Source of the DNA: Neoconidiobolus thromboides FSU 785
Lineage: Eukaryota; Entomophthoromycota; Entomophthoromycetes; Entomophthorales; Neoconidiobolaceae
Direction of reading: 5' to 3'
Length of the DNA: 64,000 nucleotides
NCBI GenBank assembly: GCA_025603075.1
Contig: MU626265.1
Location: forward strand, 62,001 to 126,000
Shown here: positions 10,862 through 24,416 of the stretch, one piece after another
How positions within the stretch are numbered: the stretch's first letter is position 1
Layout: each line of letters begins with the position of its first letter
Translations under genes and position numbers: made by a program
Notes under the pieces: generated by a model
What the model saw: only the letters and a program-made list of their open reading frames with translations
Told to the model about the DNA's origin: nothing
The model's database searches: none

Positions 10862-11903
10862 TTAAGCTTCAATTGATGTATCTAAATCCGTTTTCTTATT
10901 CTTATTTTTCTTTTTATACCTTAGTTTTTTGCCCGCTGCTGTAAAACTGTCAATTTCCTCTTCATTATCAAAAATCGCTAATCCATTGTTATTCACTATT
11001 TTAAAAAAATCATTTAATACCTAAAATAAAAAATCTTATAGTCAAATAAAGTACTACTTACTTTCAATTTGTTTTTGTTTTTCATATTCTAATAAAACTT
11101 CATCATCTTCGTCTCTATAACCAAAATAATCTGCATCGATATTTTGATACATTTCAAATCTAGATTTAATGTTTGGTGCAACAACTAATTGAAAATTAAT
11201 ATCTTACAATCCTGCCCTACTTATATATATTTATTTTACCTTCTGGTTCAAACAACTCTCTAACACCTGGTAAATCTCTAGCTCTTCCAAAATACCTATT
11301 CAATTTAATATTAACTCTCATTCAATATATATAAACTTTGATTAAAAAAATCATTACCTATATCCATAATTCCCTGGAATTTCCGTCCCCGAATTATCAA
11401 TAATCTTTGTTCCAGCTCTCTAAAAAAAATTAATTCTTTAGTCAATAACCTTAATCTCCCTCCTCCTCTTCAACTTACCCTATAATCTGGCCCCCCTAGG
11501 TTTTTAATTTGTTCTTCCCATCTTCTTTTTTCTCGAATAAGTTTATTAATCTCATCATTTAAATCCCTAACTTGTTGATCCGTTAATGAAGAATCTTGAA
11601 TCTTAGTGACTCCACGAGATATTTCCATTATGACTTCTCCACGCCATTTTTCTGCTTCGTTAATATTGGTACAATTGGTCGTCATCTTGGGTCGACTTGC
11701 TCCATAGCCTGAGGAAAGACCTAAGCTTTCTGAAGAAGCTGCTAAAAAACGATGCAGCATGGAGCTATTGTAAAACATTATTAAATTGAAATAGGTGGTT
11801 ATAATATAGTAATTTACTTGGCTTTTTCTTCATTCCTTGCCTATTATAATAAGATTTAGATTAATATATAGGTTCTAATTGTGTCGAATGTGAGTTTTAC
11901 CAT
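10862..11903 (-). CDS. ISY1: Pre-mRNA-splicing factor ISY1
   Basis: Seven exons, joined in coding order: 11903-11901, 11840-11818, 11764-11479, 11419-11358, 11295-11240, 11184-11062, 10995-10862, giving 228 aa. The first coding exon is the ATG alone. The start MARNEEKA, then EAEKWRGEVIMEISRGVTKI, DLNDEINKLIREKRRWEEQI, LGGPDYR, GYRYFGRARDLPGVRELFE and DADYFGYRDEDD are diagnostic of ISY1 (NineTeen-associated, active spliceosome, supporting fidelity of the first step). The C-terminus is short and basic (KKLRYKKKNKNKKTD). It is notable that a splicing factor gene itself depends on splicing directly after the start codon. Confidence 0.93.
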
Positions 11904-12903
11904 TTTGTTTTATTGATTTCTTAAATTTAAAAAGTGACTTTTGAAAATTGGATTTTTTGAAAAAGTAAAAAATGAAATTACATTGTGAATTGGTTTTAAA
12001 TTTCAATAACGTAAAACAAAAAATTATATCAAAAAAATCAAAAATAGGTATCTTTGCATTAAATTTAATAAGACATTAATAAATATATTCATTAAAAAAT
12101 CTCCATTAATATAAAATAAAGCTATAAGATAGAACTTTCTAGTGTATATAACACATTACTATTTAACAAATTTAAAAAAATGTTATACTAAGTTAATTAT
12201 AAAACCTTACTGTTATTGCCCTATTTTAACTAACTTTAATTATGGTCATAACAGCAATTAATAGTAAAGATCTAGATTGTATACGTTTTTTCCTTTCTTT
12301 ACTTATATTTTAAACCAAGTATTTTTAAAACTTAGCATAATTTAAATTAGAAAATTGACTTAAGCAAAAATATTAATAAATCTAATAGTATAATGAATAG
12401 TAAAAAAATGAAAAACTCCAAAAAATCGGACTTAATCCCAAAAGTGTTCAATTTTGATACAACTTAATATTGAGAAAAAATAGTAAAAAAGAACCAAAAT
12501 CTTAAAGTTTTGAAATAAACGTATATAGTAAATCTTTCTATGCTTTTTCTGTGGTTTACTTTGTATACTATATTCCTTTAATATAGCTTTTTTGATTTTT
12601 TATTAAAAATTTTGCTATATTTTTACAAAACTTGAGCCTTAGTTTAAAATTAGAGTTTTTGAAAGTAGCTCAGTCTTCTATGAAAATTTAGACTACTTTG
12701 AGATCAAGCTTTGAAAGTAGTTTAATTTTCTTGAGAGCTTTTCCAATTGTTTTGCTATTTATTATATAAAAACTTCATATATTAAACTTTATAATTTAAA
12801 AATAATAAATCAAATAGGTAGTTACTATTTTTAAAAATAAAATTATGAAATTATTAATATATAAGCTTATTATGTAATATTTTTATAAATTTATTAAATA
12901 ATA

Positions 12904-13006
12904 ATATGGGGATGTATTTTTTTAAGAATTTTACTAGCAACTTTTTCACTTAAATAGCGCTTTAAAAATATAAAAAGTGAGGAAACCAAAAAAAACATCC
13001 CCATAT
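12904..13006 (-). repeat. Family A MITE, reverse copy
   Basis: ATATGGGGATGTATTTTTTT start, AAATAGCGCTT centre and AACATCCCCATAT end; both termini are intact and flanked by TA. Confidence 0.9.
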
Positions 13007-13261
13007 CTTATATATTAGAAATTTATGTTTTATAGCTTTATTCTATATTAATAAGAACTTTTTAATGAATATATTTGTTATCATCTTATTAAACTTAATA
13101 CAAAAATATAATAGAGAAAACAAACTATTATTTTTTTAAAATTGGTGTAAAATATTTTTTTATAAGCTTTATAATTAGCTATAACATAATAATTAACTTT
13201 TGTTCACAAAAATAGTTATAGTTTTATAGTTGATTTTTTTATAATTTATATAATATAATAA

Positions 13262-13596
13262 TTCAAAGCTCTTTATTTTGATTTGTTATAAGAACATTTA
13301 CAACTTAATTGCAAAAAACGGTATCTTTTTATTTTGATCTCCATACTTAATAACTATAATGAAAAATAATTGCTATTATATTTCTTATATATAGTCACTT
13401 AGAATATATAAAAATTAATATAATAATCTAAAGCTTTTTTTAAATTATTCCCTGATATTGTATTTTTAATAAAGCCACTAAGCCTTTTTGATAGTATTTT
13501 ATATAAATTTTATAGTAGCATCCTTTACTTAATTTAATACCTATAGTTTATAACTTGTTATATGCTATCTTTTATAATTCAAGTTTATTTTAGCTA
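13262..13596 (-). repeat. Family B element, degenerate partial copy
   Basis: More decayed tandem relative of the adjacent copy. It shares ATTTTGATTTGTTATAAGAA, AATAAAGCCACTAAGCC and TTATATGCTATC blocks with it in the same order. It is fused to the next copy at about 13596, with the terminal repeats lost at the junction. Confidence 0.7.
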
Positions 13597-14059
13597 CTGT
13601 GAAATATCGCTTTGTTAGTCCCATGGTTAATTATAGCATAACAATCGCCTAAGCTGTTGTGTTCTCGAGTTCAGAAAAAATCAATCCCATGTTCTTATTT
13701 TGATTTGCTATTAGAATTTCTAGCTCTATCCCAAAGAACATTATCTTCTCATTTTGATATTTATACTTTTCAGAGTATAAAAGAGTTTACAGAGTATAGT
13801 AGTTCGAGGCTTTTTAACTGAATTATTCTCTGATATCTCGAACATTTAATAAAGCCACTAAGTTTTCTTAATAGTATTTTACGTAGATTTTACATTAATA
13901 TTCTCTATTATATTTGTCTTATATAGCTTGTAACCTATTACGTGCTATTCCTCATAATCCAAGTCTATCTTAGTCACATAAACTAAGACCTTTCGACTTA
14001 TATGTAGTCAACCCAGCAATAGCTATTCTTGACTCCAAACCCTGAATACCAGATTTCAC
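13597..14059 (-). repeat. Family B MITE, inverted relative to 29371-29925
   Basis: Reverse-complement counterpart of the 555-bp element at 29371. Shared blocks include the GTGAAATCTGGTATTCAG terminus (read on the minus strand at 14059), the subterminal AAGTCGAAAGGTCTTAGTTT and the internal ACCATGGGACTAACAAAGCG. A further subterminal fragment of the same family continues to about 14110. Confidence 0.8.
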
Positions 14060-14574
14060 ACTACATAAACTAAGATTTTTTGATTTGTAGCTAGTTAAGC
14101 AAAAACTGATTTTAAAAGTAATTTGTATAAGTGCTAAAAAAAATAAACCAACAAATAGTTTTATAAATATTAGATCAAAAATTAATACAAATAATTAAAA
14201 TGTAGCCTTTTTATTAGATTGTTTTTTATTTAGTTTATTTATAAATCACTTTTTTGAAACAACTAAAAATATAAATTTTTATATCAAAACTATATTATTT
14301 TTATAAATTAATATAGGGATGTATTCTTGTATTTTATTATATAAGTTATTAATTATTATTGCTAACTATATAGGATATGCTCCAAACTGATATTATTAAT
14401 AAAAATTAACAAAAAAAGTAGCAGTTTTTATATTATAATATTAAAATAAAAGCATTTATATTTTTATATAACATTATAAAGATTATTACTAGAAAAAAAC
14501 TGGCATAATAAATAAAAAATAATATTATTATTACATTTTGAAGTAGTTGATAAATATAAAGTTTATAGAAATAT

Positions 14575-14676
14575 ATATGAGGATTTGTTATTTTTAAAAT
14601 TTTATCAATAATTATCTTACTCGGATATAGTACCTAGAAAATAAAAAAAACAATGAAATTGAAAAAACATCATTAT
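14575..14676 (-). repeat. Family A MITE, reverse copy (diverged)
   Basis: Starts ATATGAGGATTTGTTATTTT and ends GAAAAAACATCATTATA. The central region is strongly diverged. It abuts the next, forward copy directly, sharing the TATA between them. Confidence 0.7.
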
Positions 14677-14780
14677 ATGGGGCTGTTTTTTTTAGTTTCA
14701 TTATTCTTCCATTTTTTAAGCGCTATTTATGTAGAAAAATTGTCAATAAAATTCTTAAATACAAAAATACATCCCCATAT
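14675..14780 (+). repeat. Family A MITE, forward copy
   Basis: ATATGGGGCTGTTTTTTTTA start, TTAAGCGCTATTTA centre, ACATCCCCATAT end. It forms a head-to-head pair with the copy at 14575-14676. Confidence 0.9.
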
Positions 14781-15168
14781 ATATTTTTATTAGTAAAAAC
14801 TTTGATTTTTAAATTTTTAAGTTTAGTTGTTAATATTATAATTTTTATAGTGACTTATTTTTGTAGTAACTTATTTTTATATTGTAATATTATGATAAAA
14901 AATAAAAAATGGATTTTAAAAAAAAAATTATATAAAGCTAATGCTTTTACTTGTATAGCTTTTTTAATATTATCAAGTTTTGATTTTATAATTTACTTAA
15001 AAACATATCAATATAAAAGCTATTAAAATGTTATAAAATTACTATTAAAAGAAATAATATAGATTGATATAAAAATAGAATATTAAAAAACGATATTAAA
15101 TATTATTATTGAAAAACATTTCAAAAGCTAAAAAATACAAGGTATGTAAACATTGTAAAAATTCTAGC

Positions 15169-15279
15169 ATATAGGGACTATATTTTTGCATTTAAGAATT
15201 TTACTACTAACTTTTCCGCTCAAGTAGTACTTAAAAGATGGAAAAAATAATGAAACCAAAAAAACACTGCCCTCCATAT
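15169..15279 (-). repeat. Family A MITE, reverse copy
   Basis: ATATAGGGACTATATTTTTG start, TTTTCCGCTCAAGTAGTACT centre, CACTGCCCTCCATAT end. Termini carry a few substitutions and a short insertion. Confidence 0.85.
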
Positions 15280-15693
15280 TTTTATATCAAATCTAAAAAA
15301 TTATGCAGTTGTAATCCTGAAATTATAATATGTAATTTTTACTATAACCAGCATTTATACAAAGTGTGGGAGCACTGAAATTACTTAAATGAATCATTAT
15401 GAATCTATTATATATGTATTACTTTATTAGATATTATAAAGTTTAATATATTATATTGTTTAGTAAAAATTCGGATTTTTTAAGCTAACAAAAAAACATT
15501 TTCATGTTATCACTACTAAATCAATTTTTATTTTTATATTTTTATTCAAGTTATTTTAATATAATATGTAGACCTTATTCTTTATGTATGAAAAGTTTTA
15601 AATTTTATTTTAATATAAAATAATATACAAACATAAACTAATCAAACGGGATTTTATTCTTTCACTTTAAAACTTACAATTAATCCTCCTGAT

Positions 15694-18600
15694 CTATTGA
15701 TCCTCATATAAATTTTCAATATTATTCCTCTGAATGGTCGAAGTTTTACTAATTAAAAATAATCATTGTTAATACTTTAATCTTATTATACTAAAGATAA
15801 CAAACTTACTTTTCTCCTTTTTTAACAATCCAATAATAATCTGCAAAATTAGATTTAGAAAGATGGGAAGTAAACTCCACATCATGAGTAATAATTACTA
15901 ATTGAAAATTTTTTTGGCTTTGTCGAGCTTCAATAATACTAATATGAAATAAAAACATTAGTAACTAAAACTAAATTCATAATCTTTACTTCTGTTTAAT
16001 AAAAATAATACTTACTTTCCCAACGATTCCGCTAACGATTGAATATTTTGTTTATCTAAATTAGTGGTAGGTTCATCCAATGCTAAGATACCACAATTAC
16101 TACCAAATGCTTCAGCTAAAGCTAAACGTACAATTATAGATGTTAATACTTTTTGTCCTGCTGAACATCGACCTCGCATATCTAATTCAGCTCCATCTTT
16201 AACCATTACTACTCGATAATTATATGATCGTCCACCACGTACATTTTCTGTATCTGAACTTATTTTAATCGTTTCAATATCTAATAAAATCAATAAAAAA
16301 CATAATTACAAATTGAAGTTTTAAATAAAAGTTAATAAAATATTTAATACCTGATCCATAATAAGTTTCTGTCCACAAATCTTGTATTGTTCGATTAATC
16401 TCTGCCATTTTAATAGAATGAAATTTCAAAATAGCCCTATATATACATATATAATTATATTAATATCAATATTAAAATATATATATTTAAATTCAATCAA
16501 TAACTCTACTTACGTATCCAAAGCTTTAGAGTATAATTCTAAATCTTTAACAGTGAGTTCATTAATCTAAATTCAATTTTATTTTTCATTAGATAACCTA
16601 TAGCATTTAATTCGTATTTATAAAATCAAAACTTACACAACATTTGACCATCTGTTGTTGATGTTCTTTATGAGCATTCTTATATGAACTTTGGATCTCC
16701 GCATCAATTTTTAAATTTTGTGTTTTTAACATTTTAACTTCTCCACCTAATCGTGCTTTCTATAAAATAAAAAAAATCAATTGAATTTTAAACTATATTT
16801 TTTAATCTTAAATGATAACTTACCTTATTTTCATAATTTTTGGAATCTGCTTTTAATTGATCTAATTGTCGATTTAAATGAGCGATTTCGTTAATATTAA
16901 CTAGATTGTTATAAGTTATTAATTCTTTTTTCAATTCCGTTATTTTCTCATTTAATTCTAAATAGTTTATATTATCCATAATATCTCTTTCAAATGAAGT
17001 TGTACTATTAATTTTATTCTTAATTTTTTCCATTTCATTTTCTACTTTTTGTAATTTTAGTTGTATTTCATCAATTATACTTTTATTTTCTTCTTGTTCT
17101 CTTTGATTTAATTTCTGTTCTTCAGTTCTTTGTAAAATATTTGACTTATCAAGAGTAACTTGTATTTGTGACAATTGATTTAAATAACGTTGATATTTTA
17201 ATATCTTTTTTTGATTCATTTTATCTAAAGCGTCCAATTCCTCATGAATTAAATTAATATTTTTACGTTTTTCTTCTACTTGAGGTTCAAATTCAAGTTT
17301 TTCTTTTTCAGATTCCTAAATATAAATGTATATATCAAAAATGTATAATTATTATTAATTTTAACTTTAACTTACTTTAATTAATTTCAACAAATTTTCT
17401 TTTTCTTTTTTTAAATTAATTATTTCTTTTTGATTTTCTTCTTTTTTTTGTGATTTATTATGAATATGAAATAATTTTTCTTTAAATTTTTGAATTTCTT
17501 TTTCTAATTCAATTAATTTCTTTTCTTTTTCTTTCAATTCTTCTTTAAGTTGATGAATTCCATTCCTCAATTCATTACTAAATAAATTAAATAAATTATT
17601 AATTATTATATTATAATTATTATAACTTACATTAATTTTGGTAAATCTTCATTAACTTCGTTTGCTGAATTTGGACTTGCATTAATTGTGTTATTATTTG
17701 ACCTTCTTAGTTTAATATCAAGTGAATCTTTCAATTTATCTGCCTTCTCTAGTTCTTTAGAAACAAAAGACAACTCTAATAATATTTCCAAATCCCTCAA
17801 TTGAGTTTCATAGATTACTTTTAATTTGTTATATTCATTTTTAAAATGTTTTCCATTAGCTTCATTAATAACAAGTTCATTTTCCAATTCCGAAATTTCT
17901 TGATTTTGAATTTTCTTCATTAATTTAAAATTGGGATAAAATTCTCTTAATTCCCGTAATTTCAATTCTTTATTCATAATTTCTTTTTCTAATTGACGAA
18001 TCTTTGGTAAATGATTGGGATACTCAAGATTGAGTTTCTTCTTAATTTTAGGGTCAATATCTTGTTGACATGTTGGGCAATTATCGGTTGATATTTCTGA
18101 ATTATCAAATCCTGAGAAATGATTTCTAATAGCGGAGTCTTCCCCTTTTAATTCATTGACATTTCTTAATATAAATTATTAATATAATAAATCCTATTAA
18201 ATTTAAATCTATACCTTTTGAGCTCTTCCAATTCCGATTCAATACTTTGTAATACTAAAGGAAAACTAGCATTCTCGCATAACATACGACATTGTTTCGA
18301 ATATTCTATTATTGTAAAAAAAACAATTAATCTAAATTGAAATAATTAACTTTGTTCTTTACCATTCACTTTCACTTTTTTTTCTTCCATAATAGTTTTA
18401 TAAATAGTTAGTTTGGTTTCAGCAGTAATTTGATTTTTTTGATATCTTTCTAATTTTGTATTAGTGTCCTTTAATTCATCTTGCTTAACACTAAAAAAAT
18501 ATAAATTAGTTATTAATATTATAAAGTAAAAATAAAATCTTATTTACCTTTTGGCTAATTCTACTTGTCTTTGAGCATTTCTTGGCAATGGCATATGATT

Positions 18601-21023
18601 TAATACACGTTCAAATTGTTGACCATAAATTTCAATACTATATAAAAGAAATAAAAGAAACAAATTAATAAACTTCTGTTTAGACCTATAAAAATAAATT
18701 TTTTTACATCATTTTAATTTGTTCTTCTATATTCAATCGTTGAATTTTTAATATTTGAATTTGAATTTGATTTTCCATTGTTGAATTATTAGCTACTGTT
18801 TGGCTGGATAATGTAAATAATTCTTTTTCTAATTCCATTAATTTAGTATTTTTCTCAGAAATTAAATCAGTATATTTTTTTTCATTAATTTCTTTTTTGA
18901 TAACCTCAATTTCCCTTTTCTATATCAAAGTTTTATTAGTATTATTGAGTTTTATATAAATTATATGAAAATCACTTTTGTTTCTATTTTTTGTTTAATA
19001 GTATCAACTTCTGCTTCTTCTTTATCGAATGTTGTTATTTCTTTATGCAAATCACTCATTTTTAAATCGATTTTTTTCTAAAGATAATAAATATTAAAAA
19101 TCACATAAAAAATAGAATAAAACTATTACTAAAGAATTATTAAAACTAATAATATCAGATTTTGATTTGATTAATTTTGAACTTAATTCGGTTAAAGATT
19201 GATTAATTTGAGTTTCTTTATTTCTAATACTCTCCTATAAATTTAAAAATATACATTATTAAAATTCTATTTTTTAATTAATAATTCATAACTTACTTTA
19301 TTGCTTTTAAATTCTGCATTCGTATTTCTCAATGAATTTTTTAAACATTCAATAATAAATTTAGTATATTGATCATCATCATCGAATACCTGATTGTTAT
19401 CAAATAATTCATCATTTGCAAAATTCTGTTTAATTTTTTCTAATAACAAATTTTTTTCTTCATAGATTTTGTTATGATTCTAATAAAAATAATTTACTCT
19501 TAATTTAAAATAGTTTACTTCTTAAATGTAACTTCTATTACCTCAACAATAGCTTGTAATTTTCCTTGTTCACTTTTTAAACTACTTAATTTATCTCGAG
19601 TGGATTGAATTGTTTCATTGAATTTAGTTTGTTCATTTTTTAATTGATTCAATTGAATTTCATGCCTTTCCAACTCATGGTGTTCTTTTTGTTTCATTAA
19701 TAAAAGTTGTTCTTTGTCACCTGTATAAATTTAAATAGAAATTAATACTATCTTATTATTACACTCAACAAACTGATTACCTTCCATTTTGTTCCTATTT
19801 TTATCTAATTCTTTAATAGTGTTTTCATGAAATATCAATTCTTTTTCAATTTCTTTAACTCTTTCTAATGCTTTATTACGTTCTCTTAATTCTGATTGAA
19901 AATTATCCACTTCAGTTTCAATAGTAACTAAATTAATTTCTAATTCTGAAATAATAGAATTTTTATCTTCTATATCTCTTAAATTACTTTCACTATCATG
20001 TTGTAACTAAAATACTTATTAATTTATTGCTGTTTACTTATTATTATGATGATTTTTTACTCTTTCAAATTTTCGCTTTCCATCATTAGTTACTTTTAAT
20101 TCAGCATCATATTCTTTTTGTTTAGCTTTAGTTTCTTTAATACTAGTTTTTAAACTTTCTAACGCTTTAGTATATCTAAAAATTATAATTATAATTAAAA
20201 TTAAAATTAAAATTAAATAGAAATTACTTTGTAGCTGAAAATATATCATCAAATTTCTTTTTTAATACTGAAGGTTCCGATAAAGGCCTATTATATCAAA
20301 TTAATATTTTTAATATAATTTTATATTTATATTTATAATAATAGTTACCAATTAGATTCTTCTTGATGACAAAAAATGACGTTATCTAAAATAGCTTTAG
20401 AAACACCTAAATTCAATTGCATATCGGTATCCAAAGTTGATGATCTAGCCGTAATACTAGTTTGCTAGTAAAATCAAATAGATCAACCCTGAGCTGTTTA
20501 ATAAACAATAGTAAAATTTTTACCTGTCCTAATTCTTTATCATAAGTATATAATATAGCTTCAAGCGTCTTTTGAGTTTGAGTTGTTCTTTTTTTAGTTA
20601 ACATAATACTCCTTAAACATTCCATTTGTTTTCCATTTAAACTTTGAAATCCTAATCGAACTTGAGCAGTTATTTCATTTCTTTTAGCGATCTATTTAAT
20701 ATGAATTAGCTATATAGTTTCCAATTTTGATTCTATTCTTCACTTACTTTAGGATCATAAATAAAAGCACCTGATTTACTATTTGGTGGTAAATCACCTG
20801 TAGTTGCATATTTTAATGCTTCAATAATTGTCTAGTAATATTATTGAAACTTTTAGTTTGATTCTTTATAAAATTTAATTTAAAATTTAGAATAACTTAC
20901 TGTTTTCCCTGCCCCATTTTGACCCACTATTAATGTTAAAGGTGAATAAAAATGAATTGTTGCTTCTTTATCTGGATCGAAAGAACGAATCCCTTTTAAC
21001 ATTAATTTGTTTATTGATGCCAT
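15694..21023 (-). CDS. RAD50: DNA repair ATPase RAD50
   Basis: About 24 exons, roughly 1,300 aa. First exons in coding order: 21023-20901, 20831-20748, 20691-20524, 20464-20349, 20287-20228, 20175-20061, 20006-19781, 19720-19542; further exons follow to the stop at 15694. The N-terminus has [20 protein letters not shown] and Walker A GQNGAGKT, then the Rad50 signature [19 protein letters not shown]. Long coiled coils follow, interrupted by a zinc hook CPTCQQ at 18062-18079, then a second coiled coil. The C-terminal lobe has the ABC signature [20 protein letters not shown], Walker [14 protein letters not shown] and H-loop VIITHD. It works as the ATPase/tether of the Mre11-Rad50-Nbs1 double-strand-break complex in the nucleus. 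All catalytic motifs are intact. The intron density in the coiled-coil segment is high. Confidence 0.95.
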
Positions 21024-21557
21024 TTTAGAAAATAGAATTAGAAAATGTTAAAATGGAACTTGACTAAGATTTTTATAAATTGAAATTCATTCAAATTTTC
21101 TTTCTTTTGGTCATAGCTAATGATTTACTTAATTTGGTGCAAATTTAACTATTTGAGCAAAATCTAATTTTATTAATGTTTGAAATTAAAAGCACTATCA
21201 TATACATTATATTCAATATTTATTAATTTTGTTATTGACTTGATTTAAAGTAAACATAGAAAATCAAGATTAATATTAATAAAACTAGATAAAAAAGTTG
21301 ATATTAGTGATAAATTTAATAAAGAAAATAGCTTATTTTTTAATTACTGTTACTTTTCTTAGTTCAAGCTTTAATTAAAATAAATTTCATTTTAATTGAA
21401 AGAAGGTAATGATAAAATTGTCTCGTTTTGTTTTTTTAACTAATGAAATTCATTAAAATCAATATAAATGAAGCTCAATTTTAGACTGGGATTCTAACAT
21501 AAGCTAAAAAATCGAAAAAGATAATATATACAAAGAAGATAACTAGAAAAATATAGG

Positions 21558-21661
21558 ATTTGGGATTGTTTTTTTAGTTTCATTATTTTTCCATTTTTTA
21601 AGCGCTATTTACGTGAAAAAATTGTCAGTAAAATTCTTAAATACAAAAATACATCCCCATT
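21558..21661 (+). repeat. Family A MITE, forward copy
   Basis: Start TTTGGGATTGTTTTTTTAGT is diverged; the TTAAGCGCTATTTACG centre and ACATCCCCAT end are intact. Confidence 0.85.
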
Positions 21662-21910
21662 TAATGAATTTTTTAAACAAGATTTTTATTGTAAAAGTTT
21701 AACTACCTAAAGAGTGAACAAAAATATTCAATTAAAAAGCTTTTATTTGATTCATTAATTAGTAAAAAAATAATATAACTACTTTGATCCAACAATATGG
21801 ATAATTTTATTCTAATAATGTTTTTAGTAATAATAGATAATAAAAGATATTATATTATTATATTGAATTTTAATATCAAGTTAGTTTTTTAATTTAATAG
21901 TTTAAGATTG

Positions 21911-21942
21911 TATCTCATATCTCATATCTCATATCTCATATC
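21911..21942. repeat. Short tandem repeat, ATCTCAT x4
   Basis: Four consecutive 7-bp ATCTCAT units, perfect by eye. Function unknown; likely replication slippage. Confidence 0.85.
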
Positions 21943-22803
21943 AAGATATTAACATTTAAGTAAACTTTTAATTGAGTATATTAAAATAGTCTTTCTATCA
22001 ATCTTTTACTTTTTAATAAATTAATGTTAATAATATGTCAAATTATTAAATTATTAAATCTTGAGATTATTAATTATTTCATCTCATTTTAAAGATAATC
22101 TAAATTTTATTTAATACCAATCTAATCTGTCATCTAGAACAACTTACGATTAAATGCCATTTACTGTTTTTAATTTGTAATCAAATTCTTTTAATATGAA
22201 TCTAAGGAGTATAACTTATAACTAACTTTATTATATGTTTCAATTCAAACTAAAAAAAATTTGATTAGTACTTAAAACAATGAAAAACATGAAACTATAA
22301 GTCAATTTACAATAAATAACAATCCTTTTAAACTATCATCAATTCGTTTTATTTGTGAATTCTCATTATTAATTTGTCTAGATAATCATTTTTTATCTAG
22401 TATTGAAAATCAAATAAACAGGTGACAAGTGTCAATAACTTAGTTAATGAAACCTAGGAAATAAAAGTTCAAAGATATTAAAATTAAAACATCTTCTTGA
22501 AAATTTATTCTAATAAACCCGTAACTATAATAATCCAACTTTATCTACCCCCATTAAATTTATTTTCCTCTACAAAATAAAAAAATAGCTTAAATAACAT
22601 GACTAAAAATGAATAACAATGACGTGGTCCAAATCACTTGATTGAAGACAAAATAAATTTTATTGGCTATTTAAAGTCACTTTTTTCTTGGGTGAGAAAA
22701 ATAAATATTGAAAAAAAGTATATAAATGTAGATGATTAACTATTTATTCTAATAATTTTATTCTATTTTATTTTGTTTTAAAAAAGTACATAATATTTAA
22801 AAA

Positions 22804-24285
22804 ATGAGTATTAAATTATGGTTAAGACATGAAGTCAAACCTATGGAACATAGGGCTGCTTTATCTCCAGAAGCTTGTAAAATGTTATTACAAAATGGTG
22901 AGTAGTAAAGATAAACTTTAATTATACAATATATGTACTAACGCAAATATATAGGCTTTGATATCACTGTAGAAAAATCGAATGCAAGATTCTTCAAAGA
23001 TTCAGAATATGAAAAGTAAATCTTAATATTCAATACTTTTATTTTATTAAATTTAATATTATTTAATAAATAGAGTAGGGTGTAAAATTGTAGAATCTGA
23101 AACTTGGGAAAAAGATGCTAGTTTAGATACAATTATAATTGGATTAAAAGAATTACCAGAAGGGGATAGTCCATTGAAACATGAACATATTTTCTTTGCT
23201 CATTGTTTTAAAGAACAAACAGGATGGAAACAATTAATCAAAAGATTTACAGATGGTAATGGTACTATTCTTGATTTAGAGTTTTTAGTTGATGATGCTG
23301 GTAAATTTTATTTTCGATAAATATATGAATTTAATTTAATGTATTTTATATTATTTTAATTAGGACGTAGAGTAGCTGCTTTTGGTTATCATGCTGGCTT
23401 TACTGGTTCCGCTGTTGGTATTGATTTATGGTGTTATAAAACAGATAAATCTTTAGGGTAATTAATATATTATCTTATTTTTTATTTAAATTGACAATAT
23501 ATATTATTATTATTACAGAGAATATCCTTCAATTAAACCATACCCAAATGAAACTGAATTAATTAATTCTATCAAATCTCGTTTAGCTTCAGCTGGTAAA
23601 TTAATTTTAATTGACAATATTAATATTAATGAGTTGATTTTTATTTATACTTTTATTAGTAAAAGCAAATAATGGTAGTTATCCTAAAGTTATGGTAATG
23701 GGAGCTTTAGGTCGTTGTGGTAAAGGTGCTGTAGATTTTGCTACTGCAGTTGGAATTCCAAGGTAAACCAAATTAATTTATAACTTCAATAACTAAGTAA
23801 TATAATTTATTATTAGTGAAAGTTTATTAAAATGGGATTTAGAAGAAACTAAAAAAGGAGGACCATTTTCAGAAATATTAGAGGCAGATATTTTTATTAA
23901 TTGTATTTATCTTACTAAAAAGATTCCCTCTTTTATAACTTCAGAGACAATTAATACCCCATCAAGAAATTTAAAAGTATTAGTTGATGTATCATGTGAT
24001 TATACATCGCCCAATAATCCAGTACCAGTTTATCATCAAGGAACTACATTTGATCATCCATATATTGAAGTTAATAATTCAAATGGACCTACACTTAATG
24101 TAGTAGCTATTGATCATCTTCCTACTATGTTGCCAAGAGAAGCCTCCATTGCTTTCTCTAAAGATTTATTACCTACTTTATTAGCACTTAAACATAAAAA
24201 TTCTTCCCCCGTGTGGCAAAGAGCTATTAAATTATATCACGATAAAGTTAATGAAGCGAAACAAGCTCAACAATCTAATCTTTAA
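22804..24285 (+). CDS. LYS1: Saccharopine dehydrogenase (NAD+, L-lysine-forming)
   Basis: Seven exons, 22804-22897, 22955-23015, 23074-23300, 23364-23457, 23519-23595, 23660-23762 and 23817-24285, give 374 aa, the usual length of fungal Lys1. It catalyses the last step of the alpha-aminoadipate pathway, saccharopine + NAD+ to lysine + 2-oxoglutarate. Hallmarks: LWLRHEVKPMEHRAALSPE, FFAHCFKEQTGWK, LEFLVDDAGRRVAAFGYHAG, AGxTGSAVG-like FTGSAVGIDLW, the Rossmann glycine motif VMVMGALGRCGKGA, and C-terminal IDHLPTMLPREAS. Cytosolic or peroxisomal location is not decidable; the C-terminus is QQSNL, not a clear PTS1 (SKL-like). A family A MITE begins 131 bp downstream in the forward orientation. Confidence 0.96.
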
Positions 24286-24416
24286 GTTGAATTATTGATA
24301 AATTGATAAAATAAAAAGTAGTTTTTATTTGTTTAATAAATGATTAAATATTTTTTATGAAATTTAAAGATATTTTGAGTTTCAATTGTTAGATTAAGAA
24401 TTTTTTTAAAATTAAT

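Larger units (their letters stand above)
11904..15693. other. Gene-free repeat island
   Basis: No supported gene in 3.8 kb between ISY1 and RAD50. It contains family A MITEs at 12904, 14575, 14675 and 15169, a fragment near 14309-14345, and a fused pair of degenerate family B elements at about 13262-14059. Short ORFs here, such as 14802-15026, are composed of AT-rich codons and match nothing recognisable. Confidence 0.7.
21024..22803. other. Intergenic region between RAD50 and LYS1
   Basis: Divergent gap of 1.8 kb. It holds one family A MITE at 21558 and a short tandem repeat at 21911-21942; otherwise it is AT-rich with no gene seen. A TATAAATG-like sequence near 22723 lies about 80 bp before the LYS1 ATG and may be its TATA element. 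Confidence 0.6.

Noticed and set aside
14802-15026. 74-codon ORF rich in Ile/Phe/Lys
   Set aside because: Composition typical of random AT-rich sequence; no conserved features.
22600-22803. Possible Gcn4 site upstream of LYS1
   Set aside because: Only TGACTA- and TGACGT-like sequences are present, not TGAGTCA; too weak to call.
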